Assembly: GCA_003218375.1 (NCBI GenBank) | Contig: QHNH01000009.1 | Location: 228,749-292,748, forward strand | DNA from: Verrucomicrobiota bacterium | GTDB lineage: Bacteria; Verrucomicrobiota; Verrucomicrobiia; Chthoniobacterales; UBA10450 | DNA length: 64,000 nt | Direction: 5' to 3' | Shown here: piece by piece, positions 1 to 7,686 of the stretch | Position numbering within the stretch: the first letter of the stretch is position 1 | Layout of the letters: every line of letters starts with the position of its first letter | Position numbers and translations under genes: made by a program | The notes under the pieces: generated by a model | Database searches by the model: none | The model's input: only the letters and a program-made list of their open reading frames with translations | Told to the model about the DNA's origin: nothing

Positions 1-2
1 TG

Positions 3-749
3 GCAAAGGCAAAATCACTCGCCGATCTTCCCGCCGCCATTGAGGCCGTCTCCGACTTCCGTTCCGCCTCCGGCAAGGCCGCCAGTTACGACAATCCCAT
101 GACCGCGCTCTACAACGAGCTGATCAGCATTCAGCATTGTTACGAAGATTTCCGCGGCGGTCTTCCGACGCTGCTCCAACTTGAACCGGCGAACAGTTAC
201 CCGCATCACGGCGAGGCCATCCAACTCGCTTTTCCGCTGAAACTCGAATTGATGCGTCTTGTTTTTCCGCGTTTTCTCCGTGTCGATCGGGTCCCGACGA
301 AGGATGAACCGATTGACGACTACGTCGCTCGCATGATGCAGTTCGCCCTTGAACAAGGCGATCCGCGTTTGATCCTCCGCGTCTATGAGCTGCGAAATGC
401 GATCAACGCTACCTATCAATCGGCGCAGCTCTCGCCCGGGTTGGATGCGTTACTGGCCGCCCGGAACCAGGAGGATGCCGGGCAATTCGTGCCCGCCGTC
501 ATCTCCTATCAAAAAGCGCTGCGACTTGGCGGCGAGCTGGTGCCGGCGAAAGCAATCGGCGCGCGCCTCGATGCAATCAAAGCATCGCATCCCGCCGAGT
601 ACGAAGCCGGCATGAAATTGTATCTCGCGAAACCCGACCCCGCGCCTCCGATGATCCAGGGCAGCATTCAAGCATACTCGCTTCAAGTGCCCAGTGCCGA
701 CGCCAACCCGGAACCGGTCCCGCCGCGTCTCAGCCCCACTCCTCCCTGA
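3..749 (+). CDS. Hypothetical protein, 5'-truncated by the window edge
   Basis: The reading frame is open from base 3 with no start codon, so the protein begins before the window. The first internal ATG is at 99, but in-frame coding continues upstream of it. About 248 residues are visible. The C-terminal part has a helical stretch (residues about 140-205) followed by a Pro-rich end with several PP and P-x-P motifs. I see no signal peptide, catalytic motif or family signature in the visible part. No function is proposed. Confidence 0.7.
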   Translation, partial: AKAKSLADLPAAIEAVSDFRSASGKAASYDNPMTALYNELISIQHCYEDFRGGLPTLLQLEPANSYPHHGEAIQLAFPLKLELMRLVFPRFLRVDRVPTKDEPIDDYVARMMQFALEQGDPRLILRVYELRNAINATYQSAQLSPGLDALLAARNQEDAGQFVPAVISYQKALRLGGELVPAKAIGARLDAIKASHPAEYEAGMKLYLAKPDPAPPMIQGSIQAYSLQVPSADANPEPVPPRLSPTPP

Positions 750-834
750 GGCCGTCCTTCCGCCATCGCAGCCGGGATATCCCCGACCGCCATTGCAGGC
801 CTCGTGCCGCTTTCCCGTCCATCTCCTGACCGGA

Positions 835-890
835 TCTCGTTCCCAAGTTGAACTTGGGAATGCCACTTGTCCCGGAAGCTTTGCTTCGTC
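835..890. repeat. Palindromic repeat, copy 1 of a two-copy family
   Basis: A hairpin with stem ttcccaa/ttgggaa at 840-860 is followed by a second small hairpin, gaagc-ttt-gcttc, at 875-887. The same order, a similar spacer and the closing gcttcgtcc recur in reverse orientation at 39591-39651, but with different stem bases that still pair. It lies in the gene-free gap 750-1080. Confidence 0.7.
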
Positions 891-906
891 CCTAGCTTCG
901 GCTCTC

Positions 907-979
907 CATCGTAAGCCGCTTACGATGCATCATAGACCCGCGATCTCCGCCAGGCTGCTATACGTGACTCACGTATAGC
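907..979. repeat. Two perfect three-base-loop hairpins
   Basis: 907-927 is a 9-bp stem (catcgtaag/cttacgatg) with loop ccg. 957-979 is a 10-bp stem (gctatacgtg/cacgtatagc) with loop act. Neither is followed by a T-run, so they do not look like intrinsic terminators. Together with the preceding element they fill the gap 750-1080, in which I see no gene. Confidence 0.75.
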
Positions 980-1080
980 TGAGCTGTGGCGATTGTCGGA
1001 TTTGGCGCGCAGGATCTGCCGGATGGGTTGGATTTTCTTGAATCCAAATCTCCGCCATCCTGCATCGAATCAGTAAAGCC

Positions 1081-1470
1081 ATGGAAACTTCACCGTCACC
1101 CTCGCCGTTGCCGCCTGCGAACATTTCCGCCATCGCGAACGTGCGCACCTGGAGCGCGTTCATCCACGCCAGCGCCCTGCTCGGCGTCCTCCTGCATTTC
1201 CCCGGTCACCTGCTCCCGCCTCTCATTCTCTGGCTGATCAAACGCGACGAAGCGCCTGAGCTCGACGCGCACGGCAAGGAAGCAGTCAACTTCCAAATCT
1301 CGATGTTGATCTACAACGCGGTCGCCGCCGTCTTTTGCCTGGTCCTGGTCGGCTTCGTTTTCCTCGCCGTTCTCTGGGTCCTGAACACCATCTTCGTCAT
1401 CATCGCCGCCATCCAGGCGAGCGACGGAAAATTCTATCGCTACCCGATGACGATCCGCTTCATTCAATAG
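1081..1470 (+). CDS. DUF4870 domain-containing membrane protein
   Basis: The 129-residue protein has a short Pro/Ser-rich N-terminus, then the DUF4870 pattern: a first hydrophobic helix (about 27-52, ending in LPPLILWLIKRD), the polar GKEAVNFQIS segment, and two further hydrophobic helices up to the end. DUF4870 proteins are small inner-membrane proteins distantly related to Tic20; their role in bacteria is not established. The ATG at 1081 is the natural start because the Pro/Ser leader is common in the family. It stands alone, with palindromic repeats upstream and a convergent gene downstream. Confidence 0.85.
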   Translation: METSPSPSPLPPANISAIANVRTWSAFIHASALLGVLLHFPGHLLPPLILWLIKRDEAPELDAHGKEAVNFQISMLIYNAVAAVFCLVLVGFVFLAVLWVLNTIFVIIAAIQASDGKFYRYPMTIRFIQ

Positions 1471-1578
1471 ACGACGCCTCACTGCCACACAGGCGGTGTT
1501 GCCTCCCTCCTTATGGAACGAACGCTACGTCGTGAATGTCACAGCCCTGATCTTCGATGCCACGATGCGCGGTAGCTG

Positions 1579-2709
1579 CTAGTCCTCGTCGCCAAAGTAT
1601 TCGGCGGTCTTTTTCAAGAAGTCTGGCTTAAGAGAAGTAGCCAAACCCAGTTGCCGAATCCCCCGCAGTTTGCTCGTTAGAACCTCGAAACTTAGGAAGC
1701 CGCACACCGACGCTAACGGTTTATCGCGCAGTTTGAACGTAGGACGAAGGAGTTCGGCTTCGACTTTATCCTTTCGTTCCTCGGGCGCAACCAAGAACAG
1801 ATCAATGGCCAAGTTCGGCTGGAGAGCGAGGAGATCGCTCATCCGTAGCAAGCCAGAATAAACAGACGTGGTGCTCTCGACTTCGAATGCTGCGACAATC
1901 GAATTCCCTCTTAGCCACAGCACATCGATCAATTCGATTGTTCGATTGGTTGCTTCATTGAACTGAGTGGGTAACACGGAGACCATATTCGGCAAACTAC
2001 CGAGCGTAGTGCCTTCCCATGTCTTTGACCTATCATTTCTTGCGACCCAAACCTCGAAACCCATTTCCTGTCCAAGAGTCAGTAACGCATGCTGAATTTC
2101 CGTATGTCGCGTTGTGAAGACAACTTTGTCGGCCTCTTGATTCAATTCGACGCGACTTGTTTCGTCCGCGTCGGGTACAGCGACAACCGTTGTAAACGTT
2201 TCCCTGCCTCGTTTCCTCTCGGCTTTGTAAAACGGTTTCCGTGCTAGCTGTTTCGCATCGACAGGTCGCATGGTCGGATGCTCTTTTGCCCTGCCCAGTA
2301 GATCCATGAGCAAAACAGCATCGGCTTGTCGCTTGAAACGATTCGGACTCATCCGGAGAAACCCGTTGTAACCAGGTCGATCTCGCGCGGATCGATAGAA
2401 GTCTACTTTGCCCTCCAATTCCTCCATTGGAACGCCCTGCTCAGGCGCCAGGACGATTGTCGGCGTTACATTGAGCCGTTCGGGGAAAGGATCGAATTCC
2501 CAAATAGCGGACTTGTCCTTGCTGCGCCCGTTAACGGTTAGGGCACCAACCCAACGTTTAACGCCGGTCAGATAACAAAGAAGAATATCTCCAGGCTTAA
2601 TCCGTTCGACAGCATTATGCATCCGTTTTCGGAAACCGCTGACTTTGGCGCCATGGTTCTGAAATTCTTGCCAAGTTTGTCCGGTGAATAGATCAAGCCA
2701 GTACGTCAT
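1579..2709 (-). CDS. EVE-domain protein with C-terminal PD-(D/E)XK-like nuclease domain
   Basis: The 376-residue protein opens with an EVE (PUA-like) domain at about residues 1-125, with W4, the KPGDILLCYLTG strand (38-49) and RWVGALTV (52-59). EVE domains bind modified bases and occur in modification-dependent restriction enzymes. The C-terminal half (about 195-330) has a restriction-endonuclease-like core: D262 in IDVLW, then F-E-V-E at 275-278 and a helix with R289. A role as a modified-DNA-dependent nuclease is inferred. It lies 43 nt downstream of the NYN gene on the same strand, so the two were probably co-transcribed. The stretch looks lower in GC than its neighbours, suggesting acquisition by transfer. 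Confidence 0.75.
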   Translation of the reverse strand: MTYWLDLFTGQTWQEFQNHGAKVSGFRKRMHNAVERIKPGDILLCYLTGVKRWVGALTVNGRSKDKSAIWEFDPFPERLNVTPTIVLAPEQGVPMEELEGKVDFYRSARDRPGYNGFLRMSPNRFKRQADAVLLMDLLGRAKEHPTMRPVDAKQLARKPFYKAERKRGRETFTTVVAVPDADETSRVELNQEADKVVFTTRHTEIQHALLTLGQEMGFEVWVARNDRSKTWEGTTLGSLPNMVSVLPTQFNEATNRTIELIDVLWLRGNSIVAAFEVESTTSVYSGLLRMSDLLALQPNLAIDLFLVAPEERKDKVEAELLRPTFKLRDKPLASVCGFLSFEVLTSKLRGIRQLGLATSLKPDFLKKTAEYFGDED

Positions 2710-2752
2710 TGGGAGACAAGGCTATCAAACTTTCTGAGCGAACGCATCACCG

Positions 2753-3371
2753 TTACCACGCCGGCGGTTTGTGAAAATCGCCGAGAGCGTCGGTCAGCTT
2801 GTCGGGAAACTGGCATGTCCCGAGAACGGATGGACGAATCGATTTGAAGAAGCTCGCCACTGCTTGTAGCTCACGGCTGGGCCGCGGGTGCGGACTCACA
2901 ATGCCGACAATCTTTCCGAGGAAGCGCTTAACGTGCTCAATCGGGAACACCAAGTCGGAATCGTTCGAGATGACGACCGCAATGTCACACTTGCTCGTGT
3001 AAGAATCAATCAGAATGCGGCTGGCGAGATTCACATCTGAGCCTTTTTCCTCCGACTTGAGTACTTGGACCATTTCGCTGCGATCAGTCCGCATCATCCA
3101 CTGCTTGCTAGCGAGGAAGTGGCCAAAATCAATCGTTAGGTTCGGAAGCGTGCGGAGGGCACGAAGATATATCTCTTGTCGCGTGCGCTGCTGTGGATCG
3201 ATTGGGCGCGGCGTCAAAAGGGCGGTGAAGTAGCGAATCCGCGTGATCTCGTTATTTGCGCAGCAGTCGCGCACAAAGTGCGGCAAGGTCGAGCCATTTG
3301 TGAGGCGTGCCTTTGAGGCAGCCGTAATACAGGTTGAAGCCATCTATATAGACGTGGGTCTTCAGTGCCAT
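2753..3371 (-). pseudogene. NYN-domain (DUF88/LabA-like) nuclease, interrupted by a +1 frameshift
   Basis: Two frames together make one NYN protein of about 206 residues. The first starts at ATG 3371 (MALKTHVYIDGFNLYYG, with the conserved first acidic residue) and stops at 3252-3254. The second frame takes over at NNEITRIRYFTALLTPRP and continues through GSDVNLASRI and VISNDSDLVFPIEH, the remaining metal-binding acidic positions of PIN-like NYN nucleases. Removing one A from AAA at 3255-3257 would join them as R-N-N-E-I. This could be a disabling mutation, a sequencing error in a short A-run, or programmed +1 slippage before the UAA. NYN proteins are mostly RNases. Confidence 0.75.
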
Positions 3372-3551
3372 AAAATGCAGAAGCCGCAGGATTTCTCCGG
3401 CGGCCTCGCGCCCCTCGCCCGAAGGCTTGGGGGGGATATGTCTATAAAAGGTAGCAGAGGGGCTGCCAAAGCAAGGATTATCTTGAGATGCTTCGGCGGA
3501 GTACGCCAATGCAGACTACGCGATGCTGATATACGGCGTGCCTGCTCGTGA

Positions 3552-3750
3552 TCATTCCCCTTCGGTTTCCAGATGATGGCCGGCGATGAATTTGAAGGCT
3601 ACAAAGCAGAGGCCGGAGCCGAGGGTGCAGCCGGCGTGGAGAAAGCCAGAAATTCGTGGTGGGCCATTTTTCGAGGAAGCCGCCGATCCAGCCGACCAAT
3701 GAATTCGCGGCGAAGAAGGCGAGGTAATAGAGGCCGATGATGGTGGCGTT
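3552..3750 (-). pseudogene. C-terminal remnant of a POT/PTR-family peptide transporter
   Basis: On the minus strand one frame reads NATIIGLYYLAFFAANSLVG then WIGGFLEKWPTTNFW. A second frame continues with FLHAGCTLGSGLCFVAFKF and stops at 3552. The pattern GLYYLxFFxxNxLVGWxGGxxEKxxxxxFWxLHAG matches the last two membrane helices of proton-dependent oligopeptide transporters. One extra base near 3643 breaks the frame and the rest of the gene is missing, so this is a relic. It abuts the 3' end of the small HTH gene. The flanking 3372-3551 shows nothing recognisable. Confidence 0.65.
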
Positions 3751-3751
3751 T

Positions 3752-4060
3752 CTATTTTCTCCAGTGTCGGAGAACGCGGTGCGTCGGAATCGCAGTCGAG
3801 TGTTCGCTCTCCGTGTCGATCAACTCGCGGCGGCGCAGGAGATCGAGAGCGGTTTGGACGGCGCTCTTCGAAAGGCCGGTGGCTTCGGCGAGGGTGCGCA
3901 GACTCGCGGCGACCGGCTTCCATTTTTGGCGCGCGGCCAGGCCGAAAAGATAAAGGTAAACAAGATAGGCGGCCGGTTGGCGATCGTGGCCGACGATGTC
4001 GCGCATCAGGACGTCGAGGACATAATCGTCGATGGGAATGGTTTGGCGGAAGCGAGGCAT
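3752..4060 (-). CDS. Small helix-turn-helix DNA-binding protein
   Basis: The 102-residue protein has a winged-helix/HTH segment at about residues 55-90 (SLRTLAEATGLSKSAVQTAL then DLLRRRELI), as in GntR- or replication-protein-type regulators, after a helical N-terminal part (DYVLDVLMRDIVGHDRQPAAY). No effector domain is present. Its start lies just downstream of a 7-nt repeat array, and its 3' end abuts the transporter relic, so the locus has been rearranged. It is probably a transcriptional regulator; the target is unknown. Confidence 0.7.
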   Translation of the reverse strand: MPRFRQTIPIDDYVLDVLMRDIVGHDRQPAAYLVYLYLFGLAARQKWKPVAASLRTLAEATGLSKSAVQTALDLLRRRELIDTESEHSTAIPTHRVLRHWRK

Positions 4061-4070
4061 GGCGGGGAAA

Positions 4071-4098
4071 GTAGGAAGTAGAAATTAGGAAGTAGGAA
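4071..4098. repeat. Array of four 7-nt units
   Basis: gtaggaa, gtagaaa, ttaggaa and gtaggaa follow each other without gaps, just upstream of the HTH gene start at 4060. It belongs to the heptamer arrays found throughout the window. Confidence 0.7.
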
Positions 4099-4199
4099 AC
4101 GAGTCTAGCGGCTATACCGATAAACGGACAGCGTTTTCTGCGGCGAAAGGGCGACTGCGGCTGGACGTGCGAGGAGGAGGAATTACGGTCGGGGTCGCC

Positions 4200-4565
4200 A
4201 TGATCAAACAAATCAAATTCGTCAGCATCCCAGTCGCGGATCAGAACCGGGCGCTGGATTTCTATACGGAGAAACTCGGGTTTACCATCATCACCGATCA
4301 GCCGTTCGATGAGAAACAGCGCTGGATCGAGCTGCGGGTGCCGAAGGCGGAGACACGAGTCGTGTTGTTCACCGCCGAGGGCGAGGAGAAACGGATCGGG
4401 ACTTTCATGAACATGTCTTACTCCTGCGACGACATAGACAAGACCTACGAGGAATTAAAGAAACGCGGTGTCGAGTTCGACGGCCCACCAAAGAAGGAGC
4501 CGTGGGGCACCTATGCGATCTTTAAGGACAGCGAAGGCAATCGCTTTGTGCTCTCGGCGGACTGA
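4200..4565 (+). CDS. VOC-superfamily (glyoxalase/bleomycin-resistance-like) protein
   Basis: This 121-residue single-domain VOC protein shows the typical IKFVSIPVADQNRALDFYTE start and the closing FKDSEGNRFVLSAD, with paired beta-alpha-beta-beta-beta modules. Position 118 and neighbours resemble the metal- or substrate-binding strand of the fold. VOC proteins include dioxygenases, isomerases and resistance proteins, so substrate cannot be called. ATG 4200 matches the family N-terminus. An in-frame GTG at 4167 is possible, but the purine-rich stretch gaggaggagg at 4171-4180 looks more like a somewhat distant ribosome binding site for 4200. Confidence 0.8.
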   Translation: MIKQIKFVSIPVADQNRALDFYTEKLGFTIITDQPFDEKQRWIELRVPKAETRVVLFTAEGEEKRIGTFMNMSYSCDDIDKTYEELKKRGVEFDGPPKKEPWGTYAIFKDSEGNRFVLSAD

Positions 4566-4566
4566 T

Positions 4567-4653
4567 TCGGAGGGACGTGCTTCCGCACGTCCGACTTTTC
4601 GACCATACCGACCAGCCAGGAGAATTGGGACGTGCGGAAGCACATCCCTCCGA
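4567..4653. repeat. Double-hairpin palindrome, ggagggac family, copy 1
   Basis: The left arm (4567-4595) and right arm (4627-4653) are near-perfect inverted copies, and each arm is itself a hairpin (gggacgtgc/gcacgtccc, loop ttcc on the left). One stem position in the right arm is mismatched (cacA instead of cacg). Confidence 0.85.
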
Positions 4654-4661
4654 GCGAAGAA

Positions 4662-5360
4662 TCACCAGGGAATCACTTTGCGATCCTTGACGAATTTGCC
4701 GGTGAGATCGTGCGGGGCATCGGTCGCGAGCCAGACGATGGTGGCGGCGCCTTCGCCGACGGAACGGGTAGCGTTCTCGCCGCCCATGTCGGTGCGGACC
4801 CAGCCGGGGCAGACGCTGTTCACGGCGAATTTCGGCAGCGCGGCGGCGAGCTGCACGGTCACGCCGTTCAACGCGTTCTTCGAAACGCAATAGCCGGGCG
4901 CCCAGCCATCGGCGCCGCCGTCGAGCTGGCCGCCGCTGCTCGACACGTTCACGATTCGCGGCTCACGGCTCTTCTTTAGCAGCAGCGCGAAGGCCTGCGC
5001 CACGAGCCACGGCCCGAGCGTGTTCGTCCGCAATGTCGTTTCGAAAATCTTGGGAGTGATGCTGAGCGCATCCTTATCTTCGTCGAGCAGAACGCCGGCG
5101 TTGTTCACGAGCACATCGAGGCGATCGCTTTGCCGGGAAAGTTCTTCCGCCGCCGCGCGAATGCTCTTGGCATCCGAGACATCGATTTTAAGAAAAACGA
5201 CATCGCCTTCCTCGCTCAGTTTTTCCGTCGCATCGCGCCCGGCCTTTTCATTCCGCGCTCCGAGAAAAACCCGAAAGCCCCGGCGCGCGAGCTGCCGCGC
5301 CACTTCGAACCCGATCCCCTTATTTGCGCCGGTCACCAGCGCGTTTTTCTGATTTCTCAT
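4662..5360 (-). CDS. Short-chain dehydrogenase/reductase (SDR), carbonyl-reductase-like
   Basis: The 232-residue classical SDR has the nucleotide-binding TGANKGIG motif near residue 10, NNAG near 87, a serine in NVSSSGG, and the catalytic Y-x-x-x-K in YCVSKNAL, followed by VNSVCPGWVRTDM. The domain order and the TGANKGIGFEVARQLA start resemble carbonyl reductase-type SDRs that reduce carbonyls with NADPH. The gene stands alone between two double-hairpin repeats. Its substrate cannot be told from sequence. Confidence 0.9.
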   Translation of the reverse strand: MRNQKNALVTGANKGIGFEVARQLARRGFRVFLGARNEKAGRDATEKLSEEGDVVFLKIDVSDAKSIRAAAEELSRQSDRLDVLVNNAGVLLDEDKDALSITPKIFETTLRTNTLGPWLVAQAFALLLKKSREPRIVNVSSSGGQLDGGADGWAPGYCVSKNALNGVTVQLAAALPKFAVNSVCPGWVRTDMGGENATRSVGEGAATIVWLATDAPHDLTGKFVKDRKVIPW

Positions 5361-5372
5361 GGCGCATCAAAC

Positions 5373-5540
5373 CTCACACAAAGGTCACAAAGGGACACAA
5401 CGGATTATTTTGCAATCTCGGAGGGACGTGCTTCCGCACGTCCCAAGATTTGTCATTGATTGACGCATCCGCAGCTAAGAAAAGTGGGACGTGCGGAAGC
5501 ACGTCCCTCCGACAAGTGCCTTTGTGACCTTCGTGTGAGA
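5373..5540. repeat. Long inverted repeat of the cacaaagg family enclosing another palindrome
   Basis: The outer arms, tcacacaaaggtcacaaagg (from 5374) and cctttgtgaccttcgtgtga (to 5539), are inverted copies. Between them lies the complete ggagggac-type double hairpin at 5418-5512. The nested arrangement suggests that one element inserted into the loop of the other. Confidence 0.8.
5418..5512. repeat. Double-hairpin palindrome, ggagggac family, copy 2
   Basis: Arms 5418-5445 and 5485-5512 are perfect inverted copies. Each arm folds as gggacgtgc/gcacgtccc with a four-base loop (ttcc or ggaa). The central 39 bases are not conserved with the other copies. Confidence 0.85.
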
Positions 5541-5543
5541 TCT

Positions 5544-7574
5544 CTAGGGAGCGGCTGGCTTAGGCGTGATCCATTTCGCGTACCAATCGAGGTAGCGCTT
5601 GTAACGATCGATGATGTAGCTCGGCTTTTTCAGACCATGATTTTGGCCGGGATAAATCACGAGCTCGGTCGGGACGCCCTGGCTGCGCAGCGCCTGATAC
5701 ATCTGCTCGCTGTTGAGGAGTGGGACGTTGAAATCGGCTTCGCCGCAAAGAAAAAGCGTGGGCGTTTTGATTTTGTCGGCGTGCAGGAACGGATACGAAA
5801 TGCGGGTCCACGTCTCCATGTTTTTCCACGGCACGCCAAGCTCGTTCTCGTAATCGAGGATGTATTGGTCGGTGCCGTAACCGGCGAGGACGTTCGAGAT
5901 CGAAGCACCGCTCGTCGCTGCTTTGAAGCGAGTGGTCGTGGCGATCAGGTAGTTCGTCGAAATGCCGCCGTAACTCCAGCCGCCGACACCGAGCCGGTCG
6001 GGATCGGCGAGGCCGCGCGCCACGACGTCGTCCACCGCGGCAAGATCGTCCTCCACATCGCGATGGCCCCAATCGGCGTAGATGCCCATGGCGAATTTCT
6101 CGCCGCGCCCGGTGGAACCGCGCGGGTTCGGCAGGATAACGGTGTAACCGTTGGCGGCGAAGAGTTGCGCGTCGAAGCTGAATTCGCAGGCGTACTGCGA
6201 TTGCGGTCCGCCATGCGGACGGAGCAGGGCCGGCGGTTTTGTTCCCACCGCGGGCGCGTCGAGCGGATTGACAACGAAGCCGTGGATCTCGGTCCCGTCC
6301 GCGCTCTTGAACTTCGTCTCGTCGACGTGCCCCAGCCGCAGATCTTTAAGGAACGCCTCGCTCTGTTTCGTCAGATCGCGACGCTTGTCCTTCTCAACCG
6401 CGAAAATTTCATACGGACGATCGGGCGTGCTGACGCGCACGATGATCTTCCCGTCGCGACTCATATCGTAGGCGGTTACCTTCCGTCGACCGGTCGTGAC
6501 CGGCTGAGGCGCGCCGCCATCGACCGGGACGCGGAAGAGATGCTCAGCGCCATCGTCCTCAACCACCGCGAAGATTGATTTCCCGTCCGGCGCCCAATGC
6601 GGCTGGACCACGTTGCGATCGAGTTTTTCGGTCAACACTTTCGCCTGGCCGCCCGCGGCCGGGATAATCGCAAGCGAGTGAACGGCGTATTCGATCTTCT
6701 TGGGATCGCCGCCGTGAATGTAAGCGATCCATTTTCCATCGGGGCTCCAGGCCGGCGCGCTATCCCAGTTCGGATCCGGGTCCGCCTCGGGCGAGGTGGT
6801 GAGCTGGCGTTCTTTCGCGCCAGGTTCGGAGCCAATCACCCAGACGTCCCAGTTCTCGGTCCGGTCGGGATCGTCCCCGCGCTTGGTAACGAACGCGATC
6901 TCCTTCCCGTCCGGCGACCACGCGGGCCAGAGGTCGTCGTGTTTGCCGGAGGTGAGCGGCTCGATCTTGCGCGTTGCGAGATCGAGCAATTGGAGGTGCG
7001 AATAGCGCTCCGTCAGATAACCGTCCATGTCCTTCTTGAAGAACAGGCGGTCGATCACGAGCGGCGGGACAGTCTTTTTCTCTTTCTCTTTTTTCTCGGG
7101 CTCACGCGGATCGGGATCGTGGACCACGAGAGCGATCCGCTTCGAATCCGGCGACCAGGCGAAATCTTCCACGCCGCCTTTCGCGTCCGTAAATTTTTCC
7201 GCTTCTCCGCCGCCGATCGGCAGAATCCAGAGCTGATCGTTCTCGTTGTCGTCTTCGCGACCGGAAAGGAACGCGATCCATTTCCCATCAGGACTCCAGC
7301 GCGGATGTTTCTGTCCCTTATTCCCGAAAGTCAGGGCGCGGTTCTCCGAGCCGTCCCATTTCGCGAGCCAGAGATTGCCGGGCCGTTTGTCTTTGTCCAT
7401 GTCGGCCGCTTTGACGACGTAAGCGATGAAGTTGCCGTCCGGCGAAAGATTCGGCTCATCGACTTCGCGCAAGGCGGCCCAGTCTTCCGGCTTCAGCGTC
7501 CGCGGCGGATCTGCAGCCGCGGACGTGGCGACGATGAAAGCGAGCAAGCAGAAGCGAAAGATTGAGCAGTTCAT
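5544..7574 (-). CDS. S9-family (prolyl oligopeptidase-type) serine peptidase, exported
   Basis: The 676-residue protein starts with a Sec signal peptide (MNCSIFRFCLLAFIVATSAA). A WD40-like beta-propeller follows with repeated SPDGK motifs (about 40-420), then an alpha/beta hydrolase domain. The catalytic serine is in GWSYGG, the aspartate in GEADFNVP and the histidine in GQNHG near the C-terminus, giving the Ser-Asp-His order of S9. Such enzymes cleave short peptides in the periplasm, often after proline or as acylaminoacyl/dipeptidyl peptidases; the exact specificity is not visible. It is the first of two S9 peptidases in the window, and repeats lie on both sides. Confidence 0.92.
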   Translation of the reverse strand: MNCSIFRFCLLAFIVATSAAADPPRTLKPEDWAALREVDEPNLSPDGNFIAYVVKAADMDKDKRPGNLWLAKWDGSENRALTFGNKGQKHPRWSPDGKWIAFLSGREDDNENDQLWILPIGGGEAEKFTDAKGGVEDFAWSPDSKRIALVVHDPDPREPEKKEKEKKTVPPLVIDRLFFKKDMDGYLTERYSHLQLLDLATRKIEPLTSGKHDDLWPAWSPDGKEIAFVTKRGDDPDRTENWDVWVIGSEPGAKERQLTTSPEADPDPNWDSAPAWSPDGKWIAYIHGGDPKKIEYAVHSLAIIPAAGGQAKVLTEKLDRNVVQPHWAPDGKSIFAVVEDDGAEHLFRVPVDGGAPQPVTTGRRKVTAYDMSRDGKIIVRVSTPDRPYEIFAVEKDKRRDLTKQSEAFLKDLRLGHVDETKFKSADGTEIHGFVVNPLDAPAVGTKPPALLRPHGGPQSQYACEFSFDAQLFAANGYTVILPNPRGSTGRGEKFAMGIYADWGHRDVEDDLAAVDDVVARGLADPDRLGVGGWSYGGISTNYLIATTTRFKAATSGASISNVLAGYGTDQYILDYENELGVPWKNMETWTRISYPFLHADKIKTPTLFLCGEADFNVPLLNSEQMYQALRSQGVPTELVIYPGQNHGLKKPSYIIDRYKRYLDWYAKWITPKPAAP

Positions 7575-7603
7575 AACGTCAGAACACCTCGTTGGGAAAA
7601 ATT

Positions 7604-7662
7604 CAGGCAGGATTTACAGGATTGACTGGATTAGGAGAATCAAATCCTGTGAATCCTGTCTG
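7604..7662. repeat. Inverted repeat built on aatcctgt/acaggatt
   Basis: The arms caggcaggatttacaggatt (7604-7623) and aatcctgtgaatcctgtctg (7643-7662) are imperfect inverted copies separated by 19 bases. They lie between the S9 peptidase start and the helicase gene. Confidence 0.7.
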
Positions 7663-7686
7663 ATTTCGTTCAGGATTGTGTTGTTC

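Noticed and set aside
3552..4211. 219-residue minus-strand ORF
   Set aside because: Mixed shadow frame of the HTH gene that enters the transporter relic only at its end.
6597..7565. 322-residue plus-strand frame opposite the S9 peptidase
   Set aside because: Shadow of the peptidase gene, Arg-rich and without a recognisable domain.
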